From positions 1-64,000 of the forward strand of contig NZ_AAYB01000002.1 of the NCBI RefSeq assembly GCF_000169435.1: a stretch of 64,000 nucleotides of DNA, given 5' to 3'. The notes beneath the pieces were generated by a model. It was not told where the DNA came from. It saw nothing but the letters and a program-made list of their open reading frames with translations, and ran no database searches. Source of the stretch: Roseobacter sp. CCS2 (GTDB lineage: Bacteria > Pseudomonadota > Alphaproteobacteria > Rhodobacterales > Rhodobacteraceae). Of the stretch, positions 11,512 to 20,339 are shown one piece after another (positions within the stretch are counted from its first letter, which is position 1; every line of letters starts with the position of its first letter). The translations under genes were made by a program, and so were the position numbers.

Positions 11512-12723
11512 ATGGATACAGACCTGATCATCGTAGGCGGCGGGCTGAACGGACCCGCCTTGGCACTGGCAGCGGCGCAAGCCGGATTTACGGTGACAAT
11601 CATCGACAGCCTGCCGCTGGACACCCGCAAGCGCGTGAACTTCGATGGGCGATCCTACGCGCTCGCCCATGCCTCGATGCGCCTGCTGCGGGGTATCGGC
11701 ATCTGGCCCGCGATCAGCGATAACGCCCAGCCCATGCTGGAGATAAAGGTTACCGACGGGCGCGCAGGCGAAGGGCCGTCGCCTTGGATGATGCACTTTG
11801 ACCATGCCGAAATTGAAGAAGGGCCCATGGGCTTTATGGTCGAAGACCGGCACCTGCGACGCGCCTTCCTTGATGCGATGGCAAAGGACGATCGGATCAC
11901 GCAGCTTTCGGATGAAACCGTTGTGGCGCAATCGGTCGATATGGCAGGGGCCACGGTCACACTAGCCTCTGACACCCAGATCACCGGTAAGCTTCTTATC
12001 GGGTCGGACGGACGCAAAAGCGGCACCGCCGAACGAGCCGGGATCAAGCGCACTGGCTGGGGTTACGGACAAACCGCCGTTGTCTGCGCGGTCAAACACG
12101 CGAAACCCCATAATGGCATCGCGCATCAGTTCTTCATGCCCGGCGGCCCGCTCGCCATCTTGCCATTAACCAAGAACCGCAGTTCTATTGTGTGGAGCGA
12201 AACAGACACAAAGGCACAAGCCCTCATTGCCATGAGCGATGATGATTTCTTAGACGCTTTGCGCCCGGCTTTCGGCAGCTTCCTTGGGCAAATCAGCCTG
12301 ACCGGGCAGCGGTTCAGCTATCCTTTGGGGCTGACACTCGCCAACAGTTTCATCGCGGACCGGATCGCGCTGATCGGTGACGCCGCCCACGGCGTGCACC
12401 CGATTGCGGGGCAAGGGCTGAACGCCGGATTGCGCGATGTGGCGGCTTTGGCCGAAGTGTTGGAAAACGCGCGCGCACGCGGCGAAGATATCGGCGGCGC
12501 GCAAACGCTTGCTCGCTATCAACGGTGGCGGCGGTTCGATACCGCGACGCTGGCGCTCGCGACCGACACGTTCAACAGGCTCTTCTCGAACGACAACCCA
12601 TTCCTGCGCGCCGCACGCGATATCGGCATGGGTCTGGTGAATGCAGCACCGGGTTTGCGCCGCACCTTTATCCGCGAGGCCGCGGGGCTGACGGGCGATC
12701 TGCCGCGGCTGATGCGTGGCTAA
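11512..12723 (+). CDS. FAD-dependent monooxygenase of the UbiH/UbiF (COQ6) family
   Basis: Flavoprotein hydroxylase of 403 residues, probably acting on the ubiquinone ring. The ATG at 11512 starts MDTDLIIVGGGLNGPALALA, the dinucleotide-binding fold with GxGxxG-like glycines. The second FAD signature, RIALIGDAAHGVHPIAGQGLN, lies near residue 280, and the conserved DG motif (GSDGRKSG) near 165. Alphaproteobacteria carry two or three paralogues that differ in the ring carbon hydroxylated, so I do not assign UbiH, UbiF or UbiL. Confidence 0.9.
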   Translation: MDTDLIIVGGGLNGPALALAAAQAGFTVTIIDSLPLDTRKRVNFDGRSYALAHASMRLLRGIGIWPAISDNAQPMLEIKVTDGRAGEGPSPWMMHFDHAEIEEGPMGFMVEDRHLRRAFLDAMAKDDRITQLSDETVVAQSVDMAGATVTLASDTQITGKLLIGSDGRKSGTAERAGIKRTGWGYGQTAVVCAVKHAKPHNGIAHQFFMPGGPLAILPLTKNRSSIVWSETDTKAQALIAMSDDDFLDALRPAFGSFLGQISLTGQRFSYPLGLTLANSFIADRIALIGDAAHGVHPIAGQGLNAGLRDVAALAEVLENARARGEDIGGAQTLARYQRWRRFDTATLALATDTFNRLFSNDNPFLRAARDIGMGLVNAAPGLRRTFIREAAGLTGDLPRLMRG

Positions 12724-13119
12724 ACAGTTTCTATTCTGCTGATAGAATCAGCGACCTGCATCAGGCTCGCCCTTTGATTGTGCAGCCTTGCTTGTGCGCA
12801 ATCTACTATCCGGGACAGTACAACATATGATGCGCACCGCCATCGCAAGGGTTGTTTTCGTGCTACCTGTCTTGTGATCCAGTCACAATCTATCAGCACC
12901 AAGGCCCTGTTGATTAAGGCAAAATTACGGCGCATACCAATCTGATTTACAGGTATGGCGTTAATATTTGTCACTTAATTTACAGAAAAACCAAGCGTAT
13001 TCATATATTTGGGCAGATCGTATCCCGTATACAATAGAATACATTTACGAAGTCATGTGATGTCGCCGGACGCTTGCCCCTCAAGACGCCCTCCATCGCA
13101 TGCGCAAGGAGGAGCAATC
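12724..13119 (+). other. 396-base intergenic region upstream of acs
   Basis: AT-richer non-coding stretch. It contains a small hairpin TTCTAT/ATAGAA right after the hydroxylase stop, the palindrome at 12872-12888 listed separately, a possible -10 box TATACAAT (13028-13035) without a clear -35, and a strong ribosome site AAGGAGGA just before the acs ATG. Its length and content fit a regulated promoter for the acetate operon. I see no credible gene in it. Confidence 0.6.
12872..12888. promoter_or_regulatory. Palindrome TTGTGA-N5-TCACAA upstream of acs, CRP/FNR-like
   Basis: TTGTGATCCAGTCACAA has perfect 6-bp arms separated by five bases. Crp/Fnr-superfamily sites look like TGTGA-N6-TCACA; here the spacing is one shorter, so the binding factor is uncertain. 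It lies about 230 bases upstream of the acs start. Confidence 0.4.
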
Positions 13120-15072
13120 ATGAATACCGATACCATCACACCGCAGCAGACGTCCGACCGTGTCCCACATGTGAACGCGCAGCAGTATCAAACGCTTTAT
13201 CAGGCATCGGTCAGCGATCCCGATACGTTTTGGGCAGAGCAAGGCAAGCGCCTTGATTGGATCAAGCCGTTCACCAAAGTGCAGAACGTTGATTTCACTC
13301 TCGGCAACGTGTCGATCAAATGGTTCGAAGATGGTGTTCTGAATGTCTCGGCCAACTGTATCGACCGTCACTTGGAAACGCGCGGTGACCAGACGGCGAT
13401 CATCTGGGAACCTGATGATCCGAACGATCAAGCGCTCCACATAACTTACAAAGACCTGCACCGCAGCGTGTGCAAAATGGCGAATATTCTCGAAACGCTC
13501 GGCGTGCGCAAAGGTGACCGGGTCGTGATTTACCTGCCCATGATCCCCGAAGCCGCCTATGCGATGCTGGCCTGTGCACGCATTGGCGCGATCCATTCCA
13601 TCGTCTTTGCCGGCTTTTCGCCCGACGCGCTGGGCGCACGGATCAACGGGTGTGACGCCAAGGTCGTGATCACCGCAGACGAGGCCCCACGCGGCGGCCG
13701 CAAGACCGCGCTCAAATCAAACACCGACGCCGCTTTGCTGCACTGCGATGATCGCGTCAAATGTCTGGTGGTCAAGCGCACTGGCGGCCAAACCACATGG
13801 ACCGACCGCGACTATGATTATAACGAAATGGCGCTTGAGGCCGATGATCGCAGCGCGCCCGCCGAAATGAACGCCGAAGACCCGCTGTTCATCCTCTATA
13901 CCTCCGGGTCTACCGGTCAGCCCAAAGGCGTGGTGCATACATCCGGCGGTTACCTGACCTATGCGGCGATGACGCATGAAATGGTGTTCGACTACCACGA
14001 AGGCGATGTGTTCTGGTGCACGGCGGATGTCGGCTGGGTCACCGGCCACAGCTATATCGTCTATGGTCCGCTGGCCAATGGCGCGACCACAATCATGTTT
14101 GAAGGTGTTCCGACCTACCCCGATGCGGGTCGGTTCTGGGCCGTGTGTGAAAAGTACTCTGTTAACCAGTTCTACACGGCCCCAACAGCGATCCGCGCGC
14201 TTATGGCGGCGGGCAACGCACCAGTTGAAAAATACGATCTGTCCGATTTGCGGGTTCTGGGGACCGTGGGTGAACCGATCAACCCCGAAGCCTGGAATTG
14301 GTACAATGATGTCGTTGGCAAAGGAAACTGCCCCATCGTCGATACATGGTGGCAGACCGAAACCGGTGGTCACCTGTTGACGCCACTACCGGGTGCGACG
14401 GAATTGAAACCGGGGTCTGCCCAGCAGCCTTTCTTCGGGATTGTCCCCAAAGTGCTTGACCCGCAATCAGGCGAAGAAATCACGACGACAGAGGCCGAAG
14501 GCGTGCTGGTGCTGGCCAGCAGCTGGCCCGGCCAGATGCGTACCGTCTGGGGCGATCATGAGCGGTTCGAGAAGACCTATTTCAGCGACTACAAAGGCTA
14601 TTACTTCACCGGTGACGGCTGCAAACGCGATGCGGACGGCGACTATTGGATCACAGGGCGCGTTGACGACGTGATCAACGTCTCTGGCCACCGGATGGGC
14701 ACGGCAGAGGTTGAAAGCGCACTCGTCGCGCATGCGAAAGTGGCCGAGGCCGCGGTCGTCGGCTATCCCCACAACATCAAGGGCCAAGGCATCTACGCCT
14801 ACGTGACCTTGATGAACGGGCAAGAACCATCCGAAAACCTGCGCAAAGAACTTGAGGTTTGGGTCCGCACCGAAATCGGCCCAATTGCCAAACCGGACCT
14901 GATCCAATGGTCCCCCGGCCTGCCGAAAACACGGTCCGGTAAAATCATGCGCCGCATCCTGCGCAAGATCGCCGAGGATGACTTCGGCGCATTGGGTGAT
15001 ACCTCGACACTGGCGGACCCCGCTGTGGTCGATGATCTGATTGAAAACCGCATGAACCGGAAGGACGCGTAA
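13120..15072 (+). CDS. acsA: Acetyl-CoA synthetase (AMP-forming)
   Basis: Activates acetate to acetyl-CoA via acetyl-AMP. The ATG at 13120 follows AAGGAGGAGCAATC, a near-ideal ribosome site, and gives 650 residues, the family length. The AMP-binding P-loop [12 protein letters not shown] lies near residue 262; [11 protein letters not shown] (A5) near 408; YFTGDG and the hinge Asp near 490-510; and the C-terminal [11 protein letters not shown] carries the lysine that is reversibly acetylated in the family. It opens a rightward block with adk, the symporter pair and a DUF294 regulator, which fits acetate uptake and use. Confidence 0.96.
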   Translation: MNTDTITPQQTSDRVPHVNAQQYQTLYQASVSDPDTFWAEQGKRLDWIKPFTKVQNVDFTLGNVSIKWFEDGVLNVSANCIDRHLETRGDQTAIIWEPDDPNDQALHITYKDLHRSVCKMANILETLGVRKGDRVVIYLPMIPEAAYAMLACARIGAIHSIVFAGFSPDALGARINGCDAKVVITADEAPRGGRKTALKSNTDAALLHCDDRVKCLVVKRTGGQTTWTDRDYDYNEMALEADDRSAPAEMNAEDPLFILYTSGSTGQPKGVVHTSGGYLTYAAMTHEMVFDYHEGDVFWCTADVGWVTGHSYIVYGPLANGATTIMFEGVPTYPDAGRFWAVCEKYSVNQFYTAPTAIRALMAAGNAPVEKYDLSDLRVLGTVGEPINPEAWNWYNDVVGKGNCPIVDTWWQTETGGHLLTPLPGATELKPGSAQQPFFGIVPKVLDPQSGEEITTTEAEGVLVLASSWPGQMRTVWGDHERFEKTYFSDYKGYYFTGDGCKRDADGDYWITGRVDDVINVSGHRMGTAEVESALVAHAKVAEAAVVGYPHNIKGQGIYAYVTLMNGQEPSENLRKELEVWVRTEIGPIAKPDLIQWSPGLPKTRSGKIMRRILRKIAEDDFGALGDTSTLADPAVVDDLIENRMNRKDA

Positions 15073-15758
15073 TGGATGGCTCTCGTACACCGCAAACACC
15101 ACCGGTTCTGATTTTGCTGGGGCCACCGGGTGCCGGCAAAGGCACACAAGCACGGATGCTGGAAGACCGCTTTGGTCTGGTGCAGCTGTCCACCGGTGAT
15201 CTGCTGCGCGCTGCGGTCGCGTCTGGATCAAAGGCGGGCAAGGCGGCAAAGGCAGTCATGGAAGCCGGTGATCTGGTCAGCGATGATATCGTGATCGCCA
15301 TTCTGCGCGACAGACTTGCCCAACCTGACTGCGCCAACGGCGTCATCCTTGATGGATTCCCGCGCACAACAGCACAGGCCGAAGCGCTGGATCACATGCT
15401 GGCTGACAGCGGCCAACAGATTGACGCTGCCGTACTGCTGGAAGTGGATGACGTCAAAATGGTGGTGCGTATCGCTGGGCGCTTTACCTGTGGCGACTGC
15501 GGCGAAGGCTATCACGACACTTTCAAAACACCCAAAGTTGCAGACACCTGCGACAACTGCGGCGCCCGAAACATGACGCGCCGGGCGGATGATAATGCAT
15601 CAACTGTTATGGCGCGCCTTGATGCATATCATGAACAAACAGCACCATTGATCGCATACTATGACGGCAAAGGCGTGTTGCGCCGGGTGGATGCCATGGG
15701 AGAGATTGGCGGCATTCAATCGGCCATCGCGACGCTGACCGAAAGTGTCATGCGCTAA
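15072..15758 (+). CDS. adk: Adenylate kinase with zinc-type lid
   Basis: Converts AMP and ATP to two ADP. It has 228 residues: P-loop GPPGAGKGTQ (17-26), AMP-site DGFPRT, and a lid with two CxxC pairs (CGDC about residue 139 and CDNC about 159) expected to bind zinc. The ATG overlaps the acs stop codon (TAATG), so translation is coupled. That fits recycling of the AMP made by acetyl-CoA synthetase. Rhodobacterales usually have another adk in the ribosomal-protein operon, so this is probably a dedicated second copy. Confidence 0.93.
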   Translation: MDGSRTPQTPPVLILLGPPGAGKGTQARMLEDRFGLVQLSTGDLLRAAVASGSKAGKAAKAVMEAGDLVSDDIVIAILRDRLAQPDCANGVILDGFPRTTAQAEALDHMLADSGQQIDAAVLLEVDDVKMVVRIAGRFTCGDCGEGYHDTFKTPKVADTCDNCGARNMTRRADDNASTVMARLDAYHEQTAPLIAYYDGKGVLRRVDAMGEIGGIQSAIATLTESVMR

Positions 15759-15821
15759 AAGATTTGTCCGGGCGAAACCGCCCGCACACGTAATAGCCAA
15801 TAAAACAAGGAGGAGCGCCAC

Positions 15822-16103
15822 ATGGCGGAACAATCAACACACGTAAAGGCAGCCAAGGATGGGGCGGGCTATTGGAAAGCCAATGTCCGCATTATTCTTG
15901 TCAGCCTCGTCATCTGGGCGCTGGTGTCCTTTGGCTTTGGCATTCTGCTGCGCCCCATGCTGTCTGGCATCGCCGTTGGCGGCACGGACCTTGGGTTCTG
16001 GTTTGCCCAGCAAGGGTCCATTATTGTCTTTCTCGCGCTGATCTTTTTCTACGCCTGGCGGATGAACAAACTCGACCGTGAATACGGCGTAGAGGAGGAC
16101 TGA
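15822..16103 (+). CDS. DUF4212 small subunit of a sodium:solute symporter
   Basis: A 93-residue protein with two hydrophobic segments (about 27-47 and 62-80), belonging to the DUF4212 / TIGR03647 type small membrane proteins that always accompany the VC_2705-type symporter. A strong AAGGAGGAG site precedes the ATG. It ends four bases before the large subunit. It is presumed to form a two-part carrier with it, probably for acetate or another short organic acid given the acs context. Confidence 0.9.
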   Translation: MAEQSTHVKAAKDGAGYWKANVRIILVSLVIWALVSFGFGILLRPMLSGIAVGGTDLGFWFAQQGSIIVFLALIFFYAWRMNKLDREYGVEED

Positions 16104-16107
16104 TCTG

Positions 16108-17907
16108 ATGGAACAGTTTACCATTAACCTGCTGTTTGTGGGCGCGAGTTTCGCGATCTACATCGGCATCGCAATCTGGGCCCGGGCTGGGTCCACATCA
16201 GAATTCTATGCCGCTGGCCGGGGTGTGCACCCTGTCACCAACGGGATGGCCACCGCGGCAGACTGGATGTCTGCGGCGTCTTTCATTTCGATGGCGGGTC
16301 TGATCGCCTTTACCGGCTACGACAACTCGACCTTCCTGATGGGCTGGACGGGCGGTTATGTACTGCTTGCACTGCTGCTGGCCCCTTACCTGCGCAAATT
16401 CGGCAAGTTCACCGTGTCCGAATTTATCGGTGATCGGTTCTATTCGCCTACCGCGCGCATGGTGGCTGTGATCTGTCTGATCGTGGCCTCGGTCACATAT
16501 GTGATCGGTCAGATGACGGGTGTGGGCGTGGCCTTTGGCCGTTTCTTGGAAATCTCGAACACTGCTGGTCTGTTGATCGGTGCAGCCGTGGTTTTTGCCT
16601 ATGCGGTGTTTGGCGGCATGAAAGGTGTGACCTACACGCAGGTCGCGCAATATGTCGTGTTGATCATGGCCTATACAATCCCTGCCGTGTTCATTTCGCT
16701 GCAACTGACTGGCACGCCGATCCCGGCACTGGGTCTGTTCAGTGAAACCACATCAACAGGTGCGGAAGGCAGCGTTTATCTGCTGACCAAGCTTGACCAG
16801 ATCGTCACTGACCTTGGGTTTGCCAGCTATACCGAAGCGCATAAAGACAACCTGAACATGGTTTTGTTCACCCTGTCGCTGATGATCGGTACAGCGGGTC
16901 TGCCACACGTCATCATGCGTTTCTTCACCGTACCCAAAGTGTCTGACGCACGGTGGTCTGCGGGTTGGGCGCTGGTGTTCATCGCACTCTTGTACCTCAC
17001 GGCCCCGGCTGTTGGTGCCATGGCACGCCTGAACATCACCGAACTGATGTGGCCCAACGGGACATCCGGTGACCCTGTGTCGGTCCAAACGATTGAAACC
17101 GCACCAGAGTACGACTGGATGCTAACATGGCAGAAAACCGGTCTTCTGGATTGGGAAGACAAGAACGGCGATGGCCTGATCCAATACTATAACGATCAGT
17201 CCGATGCGATGGCAGCGACCGCTGCTGCCAACGGCTGGGAAGGGAACGAGTTGACGAACTTCAACCGTGACATCCTTGTGCTGGCGAACCCGGAAATTGC
17301 CAACCTGCCCGGTTGGGTGATCGGTCTGGTGGCTGCGGGTGGTCTGGCCGCTGCGCTGTCGACAGCGGCGGGTCTGCTGCTGGCGATTTCGTCTGCGGTC
17401 AGCCACGATTTGCTGAAAGGTCAGTTGACACCCAATATGTCTGAAAAGGCCGAACTGATGTCAGCCCGTATCGCCATGGCCGTCGCCATTGCGGTGGCAA
17501 CAGTCCTTGGGTTGAATCCCCCCGGCTTTGCGGCGCAAACCGTGGCCTTGGCCTTTGGTCTGGCAGCGGCGTCGATCTTCCCTGCTTTGATGATGGGTAT
17601 CTTTTCCAAGCGCGTGAACAACGTGGGCGCTGTGGCGGGGATGCTGTCCGGTCTGGTCTTCACACTGGTCTACATCTTCCTGCACAAGGGTTGGCTGTTC
17701 ATCGCCGGGACCAATTCGTTCCCCGATACGGTTGATGGTTCCCTTTTCGGGATCCAGTCCACCGCGATCGGTGCGGTTGGCGCTTTGATCAACTTTGCGG
17801 TTGCCTATGGTGTCTCGATGATGACCAAAGATACCCCGCAAGAGATCAAGGATCTGGTCGAAAGCGTCCGTATCCCAGCCGGTGCCGGTGGTGCCGTCGA
17901 TCACTAA
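16108..17907 (+). CDS. Sodium:solute symporter, VC_2705 subfamily (ActP-like)
   Basis: Large subunit of a secondary carrier in the solute:sodium symporter family, 599 residues with about thirteen membrane segments. The conserved N-terminal stretch is FYAAGRGVHPVTNGMATAAD. An insert of about 80 residues after the AMARLNITELMWP region (near 310-390) is polar and typical of this subfamily (TIGR03648). Neighbours acs and adk argue for acetate-type substrates. A perfect terminator follows the gene, separating it from the DUF294 gene. Confidence 0.93.
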   Translation: MEQFTINLLFVGASFAIYIGIAIWARAGSTSEFYAAGRGVHPVTNGMATAADWMSAASFISMAGLIAFTGYDNSTFLMGWTGGYVLLALLLAPYLRKFGKFTVSEFIGDRFYSPTARMVAVICLIVASVTYVIGQMTGVGVAFGRFLEISNTAGLLIGAAVVFAYAVFGGMKGVTYTQVAQYVVLIMAYTIPAVFISLQLTGTPIPALGLFSETTSTGAEGSVYLLTKLDQIVTDLGFASYTEAHKDNLNMVLFTLSLMIGTAGLPHVIMRFFTVPKVSDARWSAGWALVFIALLYLTAPAVGAMARLNITELMWPNGTSGDPVSVQTIETAPEYDWMLTWQKTGLLDWEDKNGDGLIQYYNDQSDAMAATAAANGWEGNELTNFNRDILVLANPEIANLPGWVIGLVAAGGLAAALSTAAGLLLAISSAVSHDLLKGQLTPNMSEKAELMSARIAMAVAIAVATVLGLNPPGFAAQTVALAFGLAAASIFPALMMGIFSKRVNNVGAVAGMLSGLVFTLVYIFLHKGWLFIAGTNSFPDTVDGSLFGIQSTAIGAVGALINFAVAYGVSMMTKDTPQEIKDLVESVRIPAGAGGAVDH

Positions 17908-17914
17908 ACCAATT

Positions 17915-17952
17915 GGGCCAGCAACCATTGTTGCTGGCCCATTCCTTTTATT
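17915..17952 (+). terminator. Rho-independent terminator after the symporter gene
   Basis: GGGCCAGCAA (17915-17924), loop CCATTG, TTGCTGGCCC (17931-17940): a perfect 10-bp stem followed by the T-rich ATTCCTTTTATT. The next gene starts at 17966, so read-through could make it a partial terminator. Confidence 0.88.
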
Positions 17953-17965
17953 CCGAGATATCTGA

Positions 17966-19792
17966 ATGACCGACAGCGCCCTGTCCTTTCTCAAACAACT
18001 GCACCCCTACGACGCCCTGCCGGACCGGGCGTTTCATGCGTTGTGGAAAGAGGTGATGTTTCGGACCTATCCCGCTGGTGCCAAGATTTATGATCTGGGC
18101 GAAGACATGGACGGGCTTTTTATCGTGGAAAGCGGCCAAGTCACAGTTCGCGACGAAAACAACAACCTGATTTCGCAGCTTGGACGCGAGAATTCCTTTG
18201 GTGAACGCGGGCTGATGAAGGGCGGCACAGCCGTGACCTCGGCCTATGCACAAGAAGATACGCGCCTGATCTGCATTCCGCCAACAGCGTTTCACAAACT
18301 GCGTGCCGATCATGACGCTTATCGCCGGTTCTTTGATCGAAGCCGCGAAACAGAAAAGACAGATGCCCTGAGCGGATTTGACCTGACACGCGTGCAGGTC
18401 GCAACGCTGATGGTGCCGAACCCGGTCACCTGCGCGCCGACAATGACCATTCAGGACGCTGCAAAGAAAATGCAGGACAAACGCATTTCCTGCCTGTGCG
18501 TGGTCGCAAAGAAAAAACTGACGGGTATCCTGACCGTGCGCGATTTGTCTGGCAAAGCACTTGCCCAAGGGCTGCCGCCCAACACGCCCGTCAGCGACAT
18601 CATGACGCCCGATCCGCGTGTCTTGTCGCCTTCTGCCATCGGATCAGACGTGCTGCATATGATGATGGAATACCGGCTGGGGCACCTGCCGATTGTCGAG
18701 GCGGGCAAGCTGGTGGGCATCGTCACCCAAACCGACCTGACCCGGTTTCAGGCGTCCAATACCGCCGGTTTCGTGTCCGAAGCGGCCCGCGCCAAAACCG
18801 TTGATGATCTGGCGACCGTTACCAAACGCATCCCGCATCTGCTGGTGCAACTGGTCGCGGCGGGTAATCGGCATGACGTGGTCACCCGCATGATCACCGA
18901 TATCGCCGATGTTGTGACCCGGCGCCTTTTGGCGATGGCTGAAAAAAAATACGGGGTACCCCCGGCGCGCTATGTCTGGCTTGCCTGCGGCAGCCAAGGG
19001 CGGCAGGAACAAACCGGCGTATCTGATCAGGACAATTGCCTGATCCTTGAGGATGATCTGAGCGAAAACGATCTGGCCTATTTCGAACCCTTTGCGCAAT
19101 TCGTCAGCGATGGCTTGGACGCCTGCGGTTACGTCTATTGCCCCGGCGATATGATGGCGACGAACCCGCGCTGGCGGCAACCTGTGTCGGTTTGGCACGA
19201 CTATTTCCAGCACTGGATCAAAAGCCCCAGCAAAGAGGCGCAGATGCTCGCGTCAGTCATGTTTGATCTGCGGCCTATCGGGGGCGATGTCAGCCTGTTT
19301 GACGGGTTGCAGGCCAAAACGCTGAAAGCGGCGGCGGCCAATTCAATCTTCACCGCGCATATGGCGACCAATGCGCTGACCCATGCCACACCGCTGGGGA
19401 TGCTTAAGGGGCTTGCGACCATTCGGTCGGGCGAAAACCGCAACACCGTAGATATGAAACTCAGCGGCGTTGTGCCTGTTGTCGATTTGGGGCGCATGTA
19501 CGCGCTGCAAGGGCAGCTTGATCCGGTGAACACCCGCGCGCGGTTGCAAGCGGCGATTACGGGCAAGGTGATCAGCGACAGCGGCGGGCGCGATTTGCTG
19601 GATGCCTATGATCTGGTCGCACAAACCCGGCTGGACCATCAGGCCCGCCAGATCAAACAGGGTAAAGCGCCAGATAACTTTCTGCCGCCAGCGGACCTGT
19701 CCGCCTTTGAACGCAGCCACTTGCGTGATGCGTTTGTGGTGATCAAAACTATGCAATCAGCCTTGATGCAGGGACGAGGCGTTTTAGGCTAA
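17966..19792 (+). CDS. cNMP-binding, CBS-pair and DUF294 nucleotidyltransferase-like regulator
   Basis: A 608-residue cytoplasmic signalling protein. Residues about 15-115 form a cyclic-nucleotide-binding domain (YDLGEDMDGLFIVESGQV, then GRENSFGERGLM). Residues about 145-265 form two CBS motifs. The centre is a DUF294/GlnD-like nucleotidyltransferase domain with GSQGRQEQTGVSDQDN (GSxxR and DxD-like residues), followed by a helical DUF294 C-terminal domain. The family is regularly found beside VC_2705-type symporters. I infer that it senses nucleotide state and controls uptake, possibly by nucleotidylating a partner; the target is unknown. Confidence 0.88.
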   Translation: MTDSALSFLKQLHPYDALPDRAFHALWKEVMFRTYPAGAKIYDLGEDMDGLFIVESGQVTVRDENNNLISQLGRENSFGERGLMKGGTAVTSAYAQEDTRLICIPPTAFHKLRADHDAYRRFFDRSRETEKTDALSGFDLTRVQVATLMVPNPVTCAPTMTIQDAAKKMQDKRISCLCVVAKKKLTGILTVRDLSGKALAQGLPPNTPVSDIMTPDPRVLSPSAIGSDVLHMMMEYRLGHLPIVEAGKLVGIVTQTDLTRFQASNTAGFVSEAARAKTVDDLATVTKRIPHLLVQLVAAGNRHDVVTRMITDIADVVTRRLLAMAEKKYGVPPARYVWLACGSQGRQEQTGVSDQDNCLILEDDLSENDLAYFEPFAQFVSDGLDACGYVYCPGDMMATNPRWRQPVSVWHDYFQHWIKSPSKEAQMLASVMFDLRPIGGDVSLFDGLQAKTLKAAAANSIFTAHMATNALTHATPLGMLKGLATIRSGENRNTVDMKLSGVVPVVDLGRMYALQGQLDPVNTRARLQAAITGKVISDSGGRDLLDAYDLVAQTRLDHQARQIKQGKAPDNFLPPADLSAFERSHLRDAFVVIKTMQSALMQGRGVLG

Positions 19793-19816
19793 CATAAACA
19801 ACAGGGAGGAGACCTG

Positions 19817-20338
19817 ATGTTTTTCGAATTGATCGGCACCATTGTGGCTGGCGCTGTTGCGGCATTGCTGGTGTGGGCGTTGAACAGAACGCTGAAAGGG
19901 CGGCTGCCAAAATGGTTGATCCCGGCGTCTGCCGGTGCGGCGATGCTGGCTGCGACAATTTCCAGCGAATACAGCTGGTATGCGCGGACCACAGCAACGA
20001 TGCCCCAAGGCATGGTGGTCGCCCAAACGGTTGAGGAAACAGCCTTCTATCGCCCGTGGACCTATACCGCGCCTTTCATTTCGCGTTATGTGGCGGTTGA
20101 TCAGCAAAGCACGCGGACGCATCCGAACCAACCCGACCAGCGCCTTGTTGATCTGGTGTTCTACGGCCGCTGGACGCGCACCGCGAAGGTGCCGATGCTG
20201 TTTGATTGCGCTGCGAACCAGCGCGCCGACGTCGTCGATGGGATCAGTTTTGGCGACGATGGGGCGGTGACAGATGCCACATGGTTCCCGCTGGATGCCA
20301 CCGACCCGCTGCTCAAGGTCGCCTGCGAGGAGGTGTGA
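19817..20338 (+). CDS. Conserved membrane-anchored hypothetical protein of the acetate block
   Basis: A 173-residue protein with two hydrophobic segments at the N-terminus (about 3-22 and 35-48) and a polar domain with aromatic residues (SEYSWYART, FYRPWTYTAPF, DLVFYGRWTRT). It sits between the DUF294 gene and the exonuclease gene, preceded by GGGAGGAG. The stop is followed one base later by the next ATG, so the two are translated together. No recognised domain. Placement suggests a role with the regulator or the PAS-exonuclease. Confidence 0.75.
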   Translation: MFFELIGTIVAGAVAALLVWALNRTLKGRLPKWLIPASAGAAMLAATISSEYSWYARTTATMPQGMVVAQTVEETAFYRPWTYTAPFISRYVAVDQQSTRTHPNQPDQRLVDLVFYGRWTRTAKVPMLFDCAANQRADVVDGISFGDDGAVTDATWFPLDATDPLLKVACEEV

Positions 20339-20339
20339 C

